Below are positions 8,943 to 15,906 of a stretch of DNA of 64,000 nt, piece after piece. The translations under genes and the position numbers were made by a program. A model generated the notes under the pieces. That model ran no database searches, was not told the DNA's origin, and saw only the letters and a list, made by a program, of their open reading frames with translations. Position 1 is the first letter of the stretch. Each line of letters begins with the position of its first letter. This DNA comes from Cellulomonas sp. NS3 (lineage in GTDB: Bacteria; Actinomycetota; Actinomycetes; Actinomycetales; Cellulomonadaceae), in NCBI RefSeq assembly GCF_024757985.1, contig NZ_CP103289.1, positions 434,001 through 498,000 of the forward strand. The letters are read 5' to 3'.

Positions 8943-10232
8943 CTAGCGCAGCTCGGGGAAGCACCAGCCGGCCATGTGCCGCAGCGAGGGCCCGGTGCCG
9001 AACGGGGTGCTCGTCGGGGCGGGCCGGTCGTCGGGCGGCACGGTGACGTCGCGTGCGATCCGGCGCACCCGCGGGGTCGTCGAGAGCTGCGACGTGAGCT
9101 GCTGCCACCGGCCGTCGGAGCGCCCCCGGAAGCCCCGCCCGGCGATCACCTCGGCGCCGGGTTGCGCGTCGAACATCCCGTCGAGGTACTCGACCCGCCC
9201 GTAGCGCCGCCCGCCGTGCTCCTCGACGCCGTGGCAGTAGGCGAGCACCCAGGCGTCCTCGCGACAGCCGACGGCGTACACGTCGCCCGCCGCAGGGTCG
9301 CCGCGCAGGTGCGGGGCGAGCGGCTGCGTCCGGGCGGTGCGCGGCGCCCGGACCGACGGCGGCGCGGCCGGGGCCTCCGCGGGCCGGGTCGACGGCACCG
9401 GGAGGTGACCGAACAGCCGCTCGACGACGCCCGAGTCGACGCCGTGCTCGGCGGTCCAGAAGCCGAGCGGCGCGGACACCTCGACGCGCACCGAGGGGCG
9501 GCGGTCGCGCTCGCGGGCCGTCGTGAACCGGGTCAGGAGGCCGGGGTGCTCGGGAGTCTGGAGCACGCCGAGCAGCGCGAGGTCCTCGAGCAGAGACGTG
9601 ACCGCGTGCTGCGGCCGGCCGGGCAGGAGCCGTTCCCGGTGCACCGCCTTCGCCGCCGCGCCAGGTCGCGTCCCGGGCGGCAGTTCGCGCAGCGTGCGGA
9701 GCACCTGGTGCAGCGTCCACACGTCGTGCGGCGTCGGAGCGGGCGGCCACGGGGCCGGCGCCTCCCGCAGCGCGAGCACGTACGCGACGACGTCCCCCGG
9801 CAGCGGCGCGCCGCTCGTGCGCCGGCTCCGCCACGCGTCGGTGGTGTCGACCGTGACCTCGGGGTCGACGAAGCAGACGTCGCACGTCCGGTCGGGGCGG
9901 CCGTCGAACGCGTGGTCGGGGAGGGCCGAGCCGAGCACCGTCGCGGGCAGGAGCGACCTCCAGCGCACGGGTGCCGAGCCGAGGCTCGCGACGAACGCGT
10001 CTGCCGCCGCTCGCTCGTCGACCTCGCGGGCGCGGGCCCGCAGCTCGGTGACCGCCGCGTCGTGCGTGAGCGTGACGAACGTGCTCGGGGCGAGGCCGCG
10101 GGCCGCGAGCTCGTGGAGGTCGGCCGCGTCGACCGTCGCCGGGACGCGGACCTCGTGCCGACCTCCGTGAAACACGCGGTTCTCCGGCGCGTACACCCGG
10201 GTCAGCAGGGCGAGCGCCCGGTCGTCGTCCAC
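8943..10232 (-). CDS. hypothetical protein, convergent with the protease pair
   Basis: 429 residues, family not recognised. The N-terminal part contains a short RTCDVCF segment near residue 120. The middle (about residues 160-235) is helical and could be a winged-helix unit (DVWTLHQVLRTLREL, SLLEDLALLGVLQTPEH). After a Pro/Ala-rich linker, the C-terminal part starts with GDVYAVGCREDAWVLAY, faintly like small beta-rich immunity-type domains. It ends 28 bases from the protease stop on the other strand, so functional pairing is possible but not shown. Confidence 0.55.
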   Translation of the reverse strand: MDDDRALALLTRVYAPENRVFHGGRHEVRVPATVDAADLHELAARGLAPSTFVTLTHDAAVTELRARAREVDERAAADAFVASLGSAPVRWRSLLPATVLGSALPDHAFDGRPDRTCDVCFVDPEVTVDTTDAWRSRRTSGAPLPGDVVAYVLALREAPAPWPPAPTPHDVWTLHQVLRTLRELPPGTRPGAAAKAVHRERLLPGRPQHAVTSLLEDLALLGVLQTPEHPGLLTRFTTARERDRRPSVRVEVSAPLGFWTAEHGVDSGVVERLFGHLPVPSTRPAEAPAAPPSVRAPRTARTQPLAPHLRGDPAAGDVYAVGCREDAWVLAYCHGVEEHGGRRYGRVEYLDGMFDAQPGAEVIAGRGFRGRSDGRWQQLTSQLSTTPRVRRIARDVTVPPDDRPAPTSTPFGTGPSLRHMAGWCFPELR

Positions 10233-10310
10233 CGCACGAGGCTACGGGGGCGCCGAGAGGTGTACCCGCAGGGTCTCCCTCCGCCGCGGGCTCCGACTTA
10301 GCCTGACGGG

Positions 10311-11204
10311 ATGGACAACCGATCCGAGGTCCGCGAGTTCCTCGTCTCGCGCCGCGCCAAGGTGACGCCCGAGCGGGCGGGCATCGTGGGCGGCGGGAAC
10401 CGGCGGGTCGCCGGGCTGCGGCGCACCGAGGTCGCTGCGCTCGCGGGCGTGAGCGTCGAGTACTACGCGAAGCTCGAACGGGGTGCGATCGCCGGCGCGT
10501 CGGCGTCGGTGCTCGACGCGGTCGCCCGCGCCCTGCAGCTCGACGACACCGAGCGCGCGCACCTGCTCGACCTCGCCCGGACGGCCGACGGGATCCCGAC
10601 GTCGGGGCGACCGCGTCGCCGCCCCGCCAGGCAGGCCGGCACGCGCGCGAGCCTGCAGTGGGCGCTCGACGCGATCACCGACGGCGTCGCGTTCGTCCGC
10701 AACCCCCACCAGGACCTCCTCGCGACCAACGCGCTCGGACGGGCGTTCTACTCCCCGGTGATCGGCGACGGCGGGCGCACCCCCAACCTCGCGCGGTTCC
10801 AGTTCCTCGACCCCGCGTCGCGCGAGTTCTACCCCGACTGGGACCGGTTCGCGCAGATGTGCGTCGGGGTCATGCGGTCGGAGGCCGGTCGGGACCCGCA
10901 CGACCGCGGGCTGCAAGACCTCGTCGGTGAGCTGTCGACCCGCAGCGAGACGTTCCGGCGGCTGTGGGCGGCGCACGACGTGCGGACGCACGGCTCGGGC
11001 ACCAAGCACTTCACGCACCCGGTGGTGGGCCCGCTCGTGCTCGCGTACGAGGAGCTCGCGATCACGGCGGAGCCTGGGCACGTCCTGCTCGTCTACACGG
11101 CCGAGCCGGGGTCCGCGTCGGCCGAGCGCCTGCGCCTGCTGGCGTCGTGGGGGCGCACCGAGCAGCTCGCGAGCCTCGGGCTCGACGCGCGCCAGGAGAC
11201 CTGA
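10311..11204 (+). CDS. XRE-family transcriptional regulator (MmyB-like)
   Basis: 297 residues. The N-terminal helix-turn-helix (about residues 30-85: [22 protein letters not shown]) is followed by the MmyB-like ligand-binding region (about 100-280: [32 protein letters not shown]). This is the standard actinobacterial pattern in which the regulator sits next to the dehydrogenase gene it controls. The alcohol dehydrogenase follows on the same strand, so it is the likely target. It is divergent from the unknown gene at 8943-10232, with a 78-base gap for promoters. Confidence 0.9.
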   Translation: MDNRSEVREFLVSRRAKVTPERAGIVGGGNRRVAGLRRTEVAALAGVSVEYYAKLERGAIAGASASVLDAVARALQLDDTERAHLLDLARTADGIPTSGRPRRRPARQAGTRASLQWALDAITDGVAFVRNPHQDLLATNALGRAFYSPVIGDGGRTPNLARFQFLDPASREFYPDWDRFAQMCVGVMRSEAGRDPHDRGLQDLVGELSTRSETFRRLWAAHDVRTHGSGTKHFTHPVVGPLVLAYEELAITAEPGHVLLVYTAEPGSASAERLRLLASWGRTEQLASLGLDARQET

Positions 11205-11316
11205 GCCGCCTGGGGTGCCCTCGCAGTACACCCCACGGCAGGGACTCCCGCCGGGCCTGTCGCCGGGATGTCATGGAGACTCGTCCCGAGCCCCACCCGA
11301 ACCGAAGGACACACCC

Positions 11317-12357
11317 ATGCGCGTGCACGCCTACGCCGCCCCGGCCGCCTCCGAGCCGCTCGAGCCCACCACCATCGAGCGCCGCGCCGTCGGAGCGAAC
11401 GACGTCCTCATCGAGGTCGCGTACGCCGGCATCTGCCACTCCGACATCCACACCGTGCGCGGCGACTGGGGCCCGCAGCAGTACCCGCTGGTCCCCGGCC
11501 ACGAGATCGTCGGGATCGTCGCCGAGGTCGGGTCGGACGTGACCCGCCACAAGGTCGGCGACCGCGTCGGTGTCGGCTGCATGGTCGACTCGTGCGGCGC
11601 GTGCGTGAACTGCCGCAAGGGCGAGGAGCAGTACTGCCTGGAGGGCATGGTCGGCACGTACGGCGCGACCGACCGCGACGGCACCGTGACCCAGGGCGGC
11701 TACTCGACGCACGTCGTCGTCGACGCCGACTTCGTGCTCAGCGTGCCCGAGGGTGTCGACCTCGCCGCCGCCGCGCCGCTCCTGTGCGCGGGCATCACCA
11801 CGTACTCCCCGCTCCGCCACTGGGGTGCGGGTCCGGGCAAGAAGGTCGCCGTCGTCGGCCTCGGCGGGCTCGGGCACATGGCCGTCAAGCTCGCGCACGC
11901 GATGGGCGCGGAGGTCACGGTGCTGTCCCAGTCGCTCAAGAAGCAGGAGGACGGGCTCCGCCTCGGTGCCGACCGCTACTACGCCACGAGCGACGCCGCC
12001 ACGTTCGAGGACCTCGCCGGGGAGTTCGACCTCATCGTCAACACCGTCAGCGCGCGCATCGACGTCAACGCCTACCTCGGGCTGCTCGCCGTCGACGGGA
12101 CCCTCGTCAACGTCGGTGCCCCCGCCGAGCCGATGAGCGTCAACGTGTTCTCGCTCCTGGCGAACCGGCGCTCGTACGCCGGGTCGATGATCGGCGGCAT
12201 CCGCCAGACCCAGGAGATGCTCGACTTCTGCGCCGAGCACGGCCTGGGCGCCGACATCGAGCTCATCTCGGCCGACCAGATCAACGAGGCGTACGAGCGG
12301 GTTCTCGCGTCGGACGTGCGCTACCGCTTCGTGATCGACACGGCGACGCTGGCCTGA
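11317..12357 (+). CDS. zinc-dependent NAD(P) alcohol dehydrogenase
   Basis: 346 residues, medium-chain dehydrogenase of the YahK/cinnamyl-alcohol-type group. The catalytic zinc site is in [15 protein letters not shown] and VPGHEIVG, the structural zinc site is the four-cysteine stretch [15 protein letters not shown], and the nucleotide-binding motif is [12 protein letters not shown]. It should reduce aldehydes to alcohols. ATG 11317 has GAAGGA seven bases upstream. Probably controlled by the XRE/MmyB regulator encoded just upstream. Confidence 0.92.
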   Translation: MRVHAYAAPAASEPLEPTTIERRAVGANDVLIEVAYAGICHSDIHTVRGDWGPQQYPLVPGHEIVGIVAEVGSDVTRHKVGDRVGVGCMVDSCGACVNCRKGEEQYCLEGMVGTYGATDRDGTVTQGGYSTHVVVDADFVLSVPEGVDLAAAAPLLCAGITTYSPLRHWGAGPGKKVAVVGLGGLGHMAVKLAHAMGAEVTVLSQSLKKQEDGLRLGADRYYATSDAATFEDLAGEFDLIVNTVSARIDVNAYLGLLAVDGTLVNVGAPAEPMSVNVFSLLANRRSYAGSMIGGIRQTQEMLDFCAEHGLGADIELISADQINEAYERVLASDVRYRFVIDTATLA

Positions 12358-12437
12358 CGGGGTCAAGGAGCCAGGTAGGCCGGGCCGCCCTCGCGCCAGA
12401 CTCGCCTCACCGGTCAGGTGCGAGGGTGGCCCTGGCG

Positions 12438-12821
12438 CTACGGCTCGCGAACCTCCAGGACGCCCTCGAGGCCCGCGAAGTCCCCGACGGGGCTCGTGAT
12501 CAGCACGCCGCCGTGCGCGTGCGCGGTCGCGGCGATCAGCAGGTCGAACGCTCGGGCGCGGGGCTGCCGTCCCGCGGCGACGGTCTTCGTCGCCAGCAGT
12601 GCGTAGGACGACGCGACCGCGTCGTCGATCGGAAGCGCTGTCAGCGCACTCTCGGCACCCGACAGCACCCGCATCCGCGCCGCCCTGCTCTCGGGGGTGC
12701 GAGCCATCAGCACCCCGAAGCGCAGCTCGGCCAAGGTCGCCATGCTGATGGCTGCCTCGTCGCCGCGACCGGTGGGCACGAGCCTGTCGATCAGGACGTT
12801 CGTGTCGAGGATCAGCCTCAC
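12438..12821 (-). CDS. vapC: VapC-type PIN-domain toxin
   Basis: 127 residues with the PIN ribonuclease acidic set: Asp in LILDTNVLIDR, Glu in LAELRFG, Asp in AFDLLIAATAHAHGG and Asp in VGDFAGLEG. PIN toxins cut tRNA or rRNA when freed from the antitoxin. The start is the GTG at 12821, which overlaps the antitoxin stop (12818-12820), the usual coupling in vapBC operons. Confidence 0.9.
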   Translation of the reverse strand: MRLILDTNVLIDRLVPTGRGDEAAISMATLAELRFGVLMARTPESRAARMRVLSGAESALTALPIDDAVASSYALLATKTVAAGRQPRARAFDLLIAATAHAHGGVLITSPVGDFAGLEGVLEVREP

Positions 12822-13081
12822 CGAGGGGTGTCGCGCTCGAACGGGTCGCGCGCGGCACCGTCGACGAGCGCCATGTCCTCGTCCCAGTGAGGGTCGTCCA
12901 CTCCAGGGAACAGTGCCGCCAGCTCCGCGACCGGACGCCACATCGGACGCGCCTCGGAGTGCGGCACGAGGTCGGCGACCGGCCGCCCGTGCACCGTCAC
13001 GACCACACGCTCGCCCTCCTCGACGTGGCGCAGGACGCCGGACGCGTCCTGCCTGAGCTCGCGCACTCCGACCGTCGTCAT
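12818..13081 (-). CDS. vapB: Phd/YefM-family antitoxin of the VapBC pair
   Basis: 87 residues. The N-terminal DNA-binding part (VGVRELRQDASGVLRHVEEGERVVVTVHGRPVADLV, residues 4-38) is typical of Phd/YefM antitoxins, and the acidic C-terminal tail should wrap the PIN toxin. There is no ribosome-binding site before ATG 13081, and a -10-like CTACAT ends eight bases upstream, so the mRNA may be leaderless. A palindrome overlaps that promoter, consistent with autorepression. Confidence 0.88.
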   Translation of the reverse strand: MTTVGVRELRQDASGVLRHVEEGERVVVTVHGRPVADLVPHSEARPMWRPVAELAALFPGVDDPHWDEDMALVDGAARDPFERDTPR

Positions 13082-13090
13082 CCACCGGAT

Positions 13091-13107
13091 GTAGCACCGT
13101 GTGCTAC
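13091..13107. promoter_or_regulatory. vapBC operator palindrome
   Basis: Inverted repeat GTAGCAC-CGT-GTGCTAC just upstream of the antitoxin start, overlapping the predicted -10 element. The position fits binding of the antitoxin-toxin complex for autoregulation. Confidence 0.6.
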
Positions 13108-13154
13108 CCGAGTGCCCCGGGCCAGGACAGTCGATCGGCAGGTGGTCGTCGCCC

Positions 13155-13454
13155 TCATCGCGCGCGCCTGGCGATCAGGGCGACGAGCTCGCGGCTGCAG
13201 CCCAGCGCGGCGGCGATCGCGGTGTACGTCCACCGCTCCGGGTCCTCGGCGCGGAGCTGGAGGATCAGCCGGTCACGCTCGGCGCGGTACCGGGCGGCGA
13301 CCTCGTCGGCCTCGGCGGCCTTGCAGTGCAGCTCACGCGCACGGCTCGCCCGCGGGTCCGAGGTTCCCGCTGCCCGGGCGCGCCGAGGGGCGGCACCGTC
13401 GCCGGTGCCGCCCCTGGCCGCCCTCCCGGGCCGGTGCGGTCCCTCAGAGCCCAC
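13155..13454 (-). CDS. small helix-turn-helix protein
   Basis: Up to 99 residues. The last 60 (ARELHCKAAEADEVAARYRAE onwards) look coding: a charged helix followed by a helix-turn-helix-like end, YTAIAAALGCSRELVALI. The GTG start at 13454 is uncertain: it overlaps the 3' end of the TROVE gene, and a strong hairpin (13387-13414) lies inside the first third. No better in-frame start is visible downstream, so the 5' end may be wrong or decayed. Such small proteins are usually DNA-binding; the target is unknown. Confidence 0.4.
   Translation of the reverse strand: MGSEGPHRPGRAARGGTGDGAAPRRARAAGTSDPRASRARELHCKAAEADEVAARYRAERDRLILQLRAEDPERWTYTAIAAALGCSRELVALIARRAR
13387..13414 (-). terminator. hairpin after the TROVE gene
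   Basis: Perfect 12-bp stem (GGGGCGGCACCG / CGGTGCCGCCCC) with a TCGC loop, 30 bases past the TROVE stop. It has no U tract, as is common for actinobacterial terminators. Confidence 0.6.
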
Positions 13455-15063
13455 GCGCGAACTCCGTGATGAGCGAGGGCACCGCACCGTCGAACCCGAC
13501 GACGTCGAGCATCCCCGGGTCGCTCGGGTCCGCGATCGTGAACTCGGTGGCCGTCATCCCGACGACCACGAGCTTCGCCGCGATGCCCGACGCGCGCCGG
13601 TACTCGGCGAGCGCCTGGTGCGGGTGCACCTTCCCCGCCCACGTCTCGTTGTCCGTGTAGACGACGAACGTGTCGACCTCGAGTCCCTGCTCGCGCGCCC
13701 AGACCATCGGCAGCGCGCAGTCGGTGCCCGACATCGGCATCGCGTCGACCACGCGCAGGGCGTCGTCGAGGCGCTGCCGCGGCGAGATCGCGAGCGGCCG
13801 CAGGGCGCTGCGGTGCCAGTCCTGGCCACCCCACCCCGCGACGCCCCCGTCCGCCGTGGTGAAGCCGACCGCCGTGGCCGACGGCTCCGTCGCGAGCTGC
13901 ACGAGCGCGAGCGCCGCCGACGCCTCGCGGGCCGTGACCGGCATCCCTGAGATCGGCACGCCCATCGACCCCGACACGTCGACCGCGAGCAGCGTCCGCG
14001 TGCCCGACGGCTCGACCGCACCGAAGGCGCGGTAGAACGCGGTGTCGAGCGCGTCGACGACCTGCCGCGTCGGCGTCCACGTCGTCCCGGCACCGCGCGC
14101 CGAGCGACCGGACGCGTACGTCCGCTGCGCCACGAGCACGTTCACCGGGTGCACCCGCGCCGACCGCAGCCGGTCCGGGTCGACGAGCTGTGCGACGACC
14201 TCGCCGGTGCGCCCGCCGAGGTCCGGCAGCATCCCGAGCCGGGTCAGCCGCGGGAGCTGGCGCATCAGCGCCGTCTGGGGCACGCCCACGTCGAGCAGCG
14301 CGTCCCACACCGCCGTCTCGCCGAGCGCGGCGTCGGGCAGCATCTCCCACGACAGCCGGTGCCGGTGGACCAGCGCGGCCCACGCGGCGGCGTTCGTAGC
14401 CGACTGCGCCGCGACGAACCCCTCGACGAGCGCAGGCGTCGCGTCGCCCACCGTGCCCCGTACGACCCACTCGAACGTCGCCCGCAGCTCCGGCGTGACC
14501 GCCTGCGGGTGCGCCAGCCGGAGCAGGTCGCGGTGCGACCAGCCCTCACGCTGCCGGTACTTGACGACCTGGTAGGCCAGGGCGTCGACGTCCTTCGCCG
14601 TGTACCAGCCCCCGACCGCGCGCCGCAGACCCCGGCCCCACCCGCGGAACGTCTCGACGTAGCCCGCGAACAGGAACAGGTGCGTCCCCGTGCGCGCGAC
14701 CTGCGGCAGCGCGGCGAGCGCGAGCTGCGCCGACTCGGGCACCGACGCCGCGTACGCGAGCGCGAACAGCGCCGCGTTCTGCTTCGGGGCGGCGCCGCGC
14801 GTCGACACGTCGACGATCGTCCGCACGAGCGTCTCCGGGTCCTCGCGGGCCATCCGACCGACGACCTCGGCGTTCTCCCGGGCGAGCTCGCGCGGAGCGG
14901 CGTAGTACGAGCCGCCGTCCACGCCGAGCGTCAGGAAGCGGCGCAGGCGCGCGGCGTCGTCGAGCACGAAGGTGTGGCCGCCGGCGCTGTTGGGCATCTG
15001 GCGGGGGTCGGCGCGCTCACTCTGCGGCGTGCGCCGCAGGCCGAGCGTGCGCAGGACGTCCAT
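13444..15063 (-). CDS. rsr: TROVE-domain protein, Ro60/Rsr ortholog
   Basis: 539 residues. Residues about 25-350 are the HEAT-like TROVE ring (AGGHTFVLDDAARLRRFLTLG near the N-terminus, LVRTIVDVSTRGAAPKQ, AYQVVKYRQREGWSHRDLLRLAHP). Residues about 360-539 are a von Willebrand A domain with the metal site DVSGSMG and the threonine/aspartate loops SGTD and VVYTDNE. Ro60 and bacterial Rsr bind Y RNAs on the outside of the ring and misfolded RNA ends in the hole, and help exonucleases and RNA quality control. AGAGGA lies about eight bases before ATG 15063. Four Y-RNA-like elements lie directly upstream on the same strand, which strongly supports the assignment. Confidence 0.95.
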   Translation of the reverse strand: MDVLRTLGLRRTPQSERADPRQMPNSAGGHTFVLDDAARLRRFLTLGVDGGSYYAAPRELARENAEVVGRMAREDPETLVRTIVDVSTRGAAPKQNAALFALAYAASVPESAQLALAALPQVARTGTHLFLFAGYVETFRGWGRGLRRAVGGWYTAKDVDALAYQVVKYRQREGWSHRDLLRLAHPQAVTPELRATFEWVVRGTVGDATPALVEGFVAAQSATNAAAWAALVHRHRLSWEMLPDAALGETAVWDALLDVGVPQTALMRQLPRLTRLGMLPDLGGRTGEVVAQLVDPDRLRSARVHPVNVLVAQRTYASGRSARGAGTTWTPTRQVVDALDTAFYRAFGAVEPSGTRTLLAVDVSGSMGVPISGMPVTAREASAALALVQLATEPSATAVGFTTADGGVAGWGGQDWHRSALRPLAISPRQRLDDALRVVDAMPMSGTDCALPMVWAREQGLEVDTFVVYTDNETWAGKVHPHQALAEYRRASGIAAKLVVVGMTATEFTIADPSDPGMLDVVGFDGAVPSLITEFARGL

Positions 15064-15106
15064 GGGTGGTTCCTCTTCTCGGTGGTCGACGGCGGTGGCG
15101 GGCGTG

Positions 15107-15185
15107 GTGCGCGGGCCGGGTGTGACCCCGGAGCACCGGGGTCATCCGTGACAGGGAGGTAACCGACCCGCTCCGGCCCGCCACC
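15107..15185 (-). ncRNA. Y-RNA-like element A (minimal form)
   Basis: On the minus strand a 9-bp stem GCGGGCCGG / CCGGCCCGC, extendable by GGTG/CACC with one bulge, encloses the motif TCGGTTACC and a 9-bp hairpin (TGACCCCGG / CCGGGGTCA). The closing stem followed by CCG-N8-CGGTTACC is shared with elements B-D, but there is no tRNA-like part. It ends 43 bases before the TROVE start codon, so it could be a separate short Y RNA or a 5' UTR element of rsr. Confidence 0.5.
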
Positions 15186-15200
15186 GTCGTCGTGGTGGGT

Positions 15201-15320
15201 GAGCGGGCGTGGGGGTGGTCCCCGGACGGCGGCTCGCGCCGCCGGGCAGGTGTCCCGAGGGGCCGGGAGTCGAACCCGTACTGCCGTCTACCAGGTAACC
15301 GAGGACCGTTCGGCCCGCTC
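15201..15320 (-). ncRNA. Y-RNA-like element B (T-arm, no clear D-arm)
   Basis: An 8-bp closing stem GAGCGGGC / GCCCGCTC encloses about 104 bases. Inside are CCGA-N7-TCGGTTACC (15291-15313 region), an inner pairing GACGGC / GCCGTC, and a canonical T-arm CGGG-TTCGACT-CCCG (15264-15278). Where C and D have a D-arm, B has a GC-rich hairpin with a GCGA loop (around 15225-15242). The acceptor-like stem is reduced to a few pairs, so this is a partly degenerate tRNA mimic. Confidence 0.6.
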
Positions 15321-15323
15321 GTC

Positions 15324-15469
15324 GGGAGGTTCGGGTGGGCGTGTGATGACGCCGGAGTCCTGCTCTGCCAGTTGAGCTACGCCACCCGCGAGGTGACGAC
15401 GGGACTCGAACCCGCAACCCGGCCATCAGAAGTGGTAACCGACAGTCGCCGGCCCACCCGAACCTTCCC
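15324..15469 (-). ncRNA. Y-RNA-like element C with permuted tRNA mimic (YrlA class)
   Basis: The ends pair in a 13-bp perfect stem GGTTCGGGTGGGC / GCCCACCCGAACC that continues to 17 bp with one bulged A. Inside, in order: TCGGTTACC; an inner stem TGATGGCCGG / CCGGC-GT-CATCA in the place of the anticodon arm; a T-arm CGGG-TTCGAGT-CCCG (15400-15414); a 7-bp acceptor-like stem closed by a short loop (about 15381-15397); then a D-arm GTAGCTCAACTGGCAGAGCA (15361-15380). This is a tRNA body with joined acceptor ends, set on a long helix, which is the known layout of bacterial YrlA Y RNAs. Confidence 0.75.
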
Positions 15470-15621
15470 GTGTTCTGTTGTCGTGCATGACGGTAGGGGT
15501 CTACACAGCGGCTGACCAGCGATTATCTGCGGACCTTCTGGGTACTGGCCCGTGTCGCCGGCGGACCGGTCGGCTGGAGGTGCGCCTCGCCGCCTCGCCG
15601 CTCCGCCACGTGATCGGCTGG

Positions 15622-15777
15622 CGGCCCGGGCGGGCGTGGTGGTGGCCGCCGGAGACCGGTGTGCGACCACCGGAGTCCGGTGCTCTCCCACTGAGCCACG
15701 ACGCCGCAGCGTCGGAGGGACTCGAACCCTCGACCTCCGGAACCAGAGAACCGACGACCGTCGGCCCGCCCGGGCCG
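15622..15777 (-). ncRNA. Y-RNA-like element D with permuted tRNA mimic (YrlA class)
   Basis: The ends form a 14-bp stem (GGCCCGGGCGGGC / GCCCGCCCGGGCC plus one C-G pair). Inside are the hairpin CCGAC-GGTC-GTCGG followed by TTCTC; an inner stem CCGGAG / CTCCGG; a T-arm GAGGG-TTCGAGT-CCCTC (15715-15731); a 6-bp acceptor-like stem CGACGC / GCGTCG closed by the UNCG-type loop TGCG (15699-15714); and a D-arm TGGCTCAGTGGGAGAGCA (15681-15698). The order is T-arm, closed acceptor, D-arm, so it is not a normal tRNA gene. A sigma-70-like promoter places transcription start at the base of the stem. Confidence 0.75.
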
Positions 15778-15782
15778 GGACA

Positions 15783-15811
15783 AGTGTCGAGGACGGCCGC
15801 GCGGCGTCCAA
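15783..15811 (-). promoter_or_regulatory. predicted promoter of Y-RNA-like element D
   Basis: TTGGAC (-35, 15806-15811) and GACACT (-10, 15783-15788) on the minus strand with a 17-base spacer. The expected start, six to seven bases downstream, falls on the first base of the closing stem of element D. Confidence 0.5.
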
Positions 15812-15906
15812 GCGCATTCCGCCCGCCTCCCGCCAGGCCGCCTCGACGTATCGTGGCGAGGTCGGCCGTCTCTGCTCCTCGAGAGGGTCAGCCGGAAGGT
15901 CCCATC

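Noticed and set aside
12438-13097. One 219-residue PIN fusion protein
   Set aside because: The first 92 codons are the shadow of the antitoxin gene; the toxin starts at GTG 12821 with the usual overlap.
15201-15777. Three ordinary tRNA genes
   Set aside because: T-arms and D-arms are perfect, but they come in permuted order with closed acceptor stems, no anticodon loop and long flanking helices; Y RNAs fit better.
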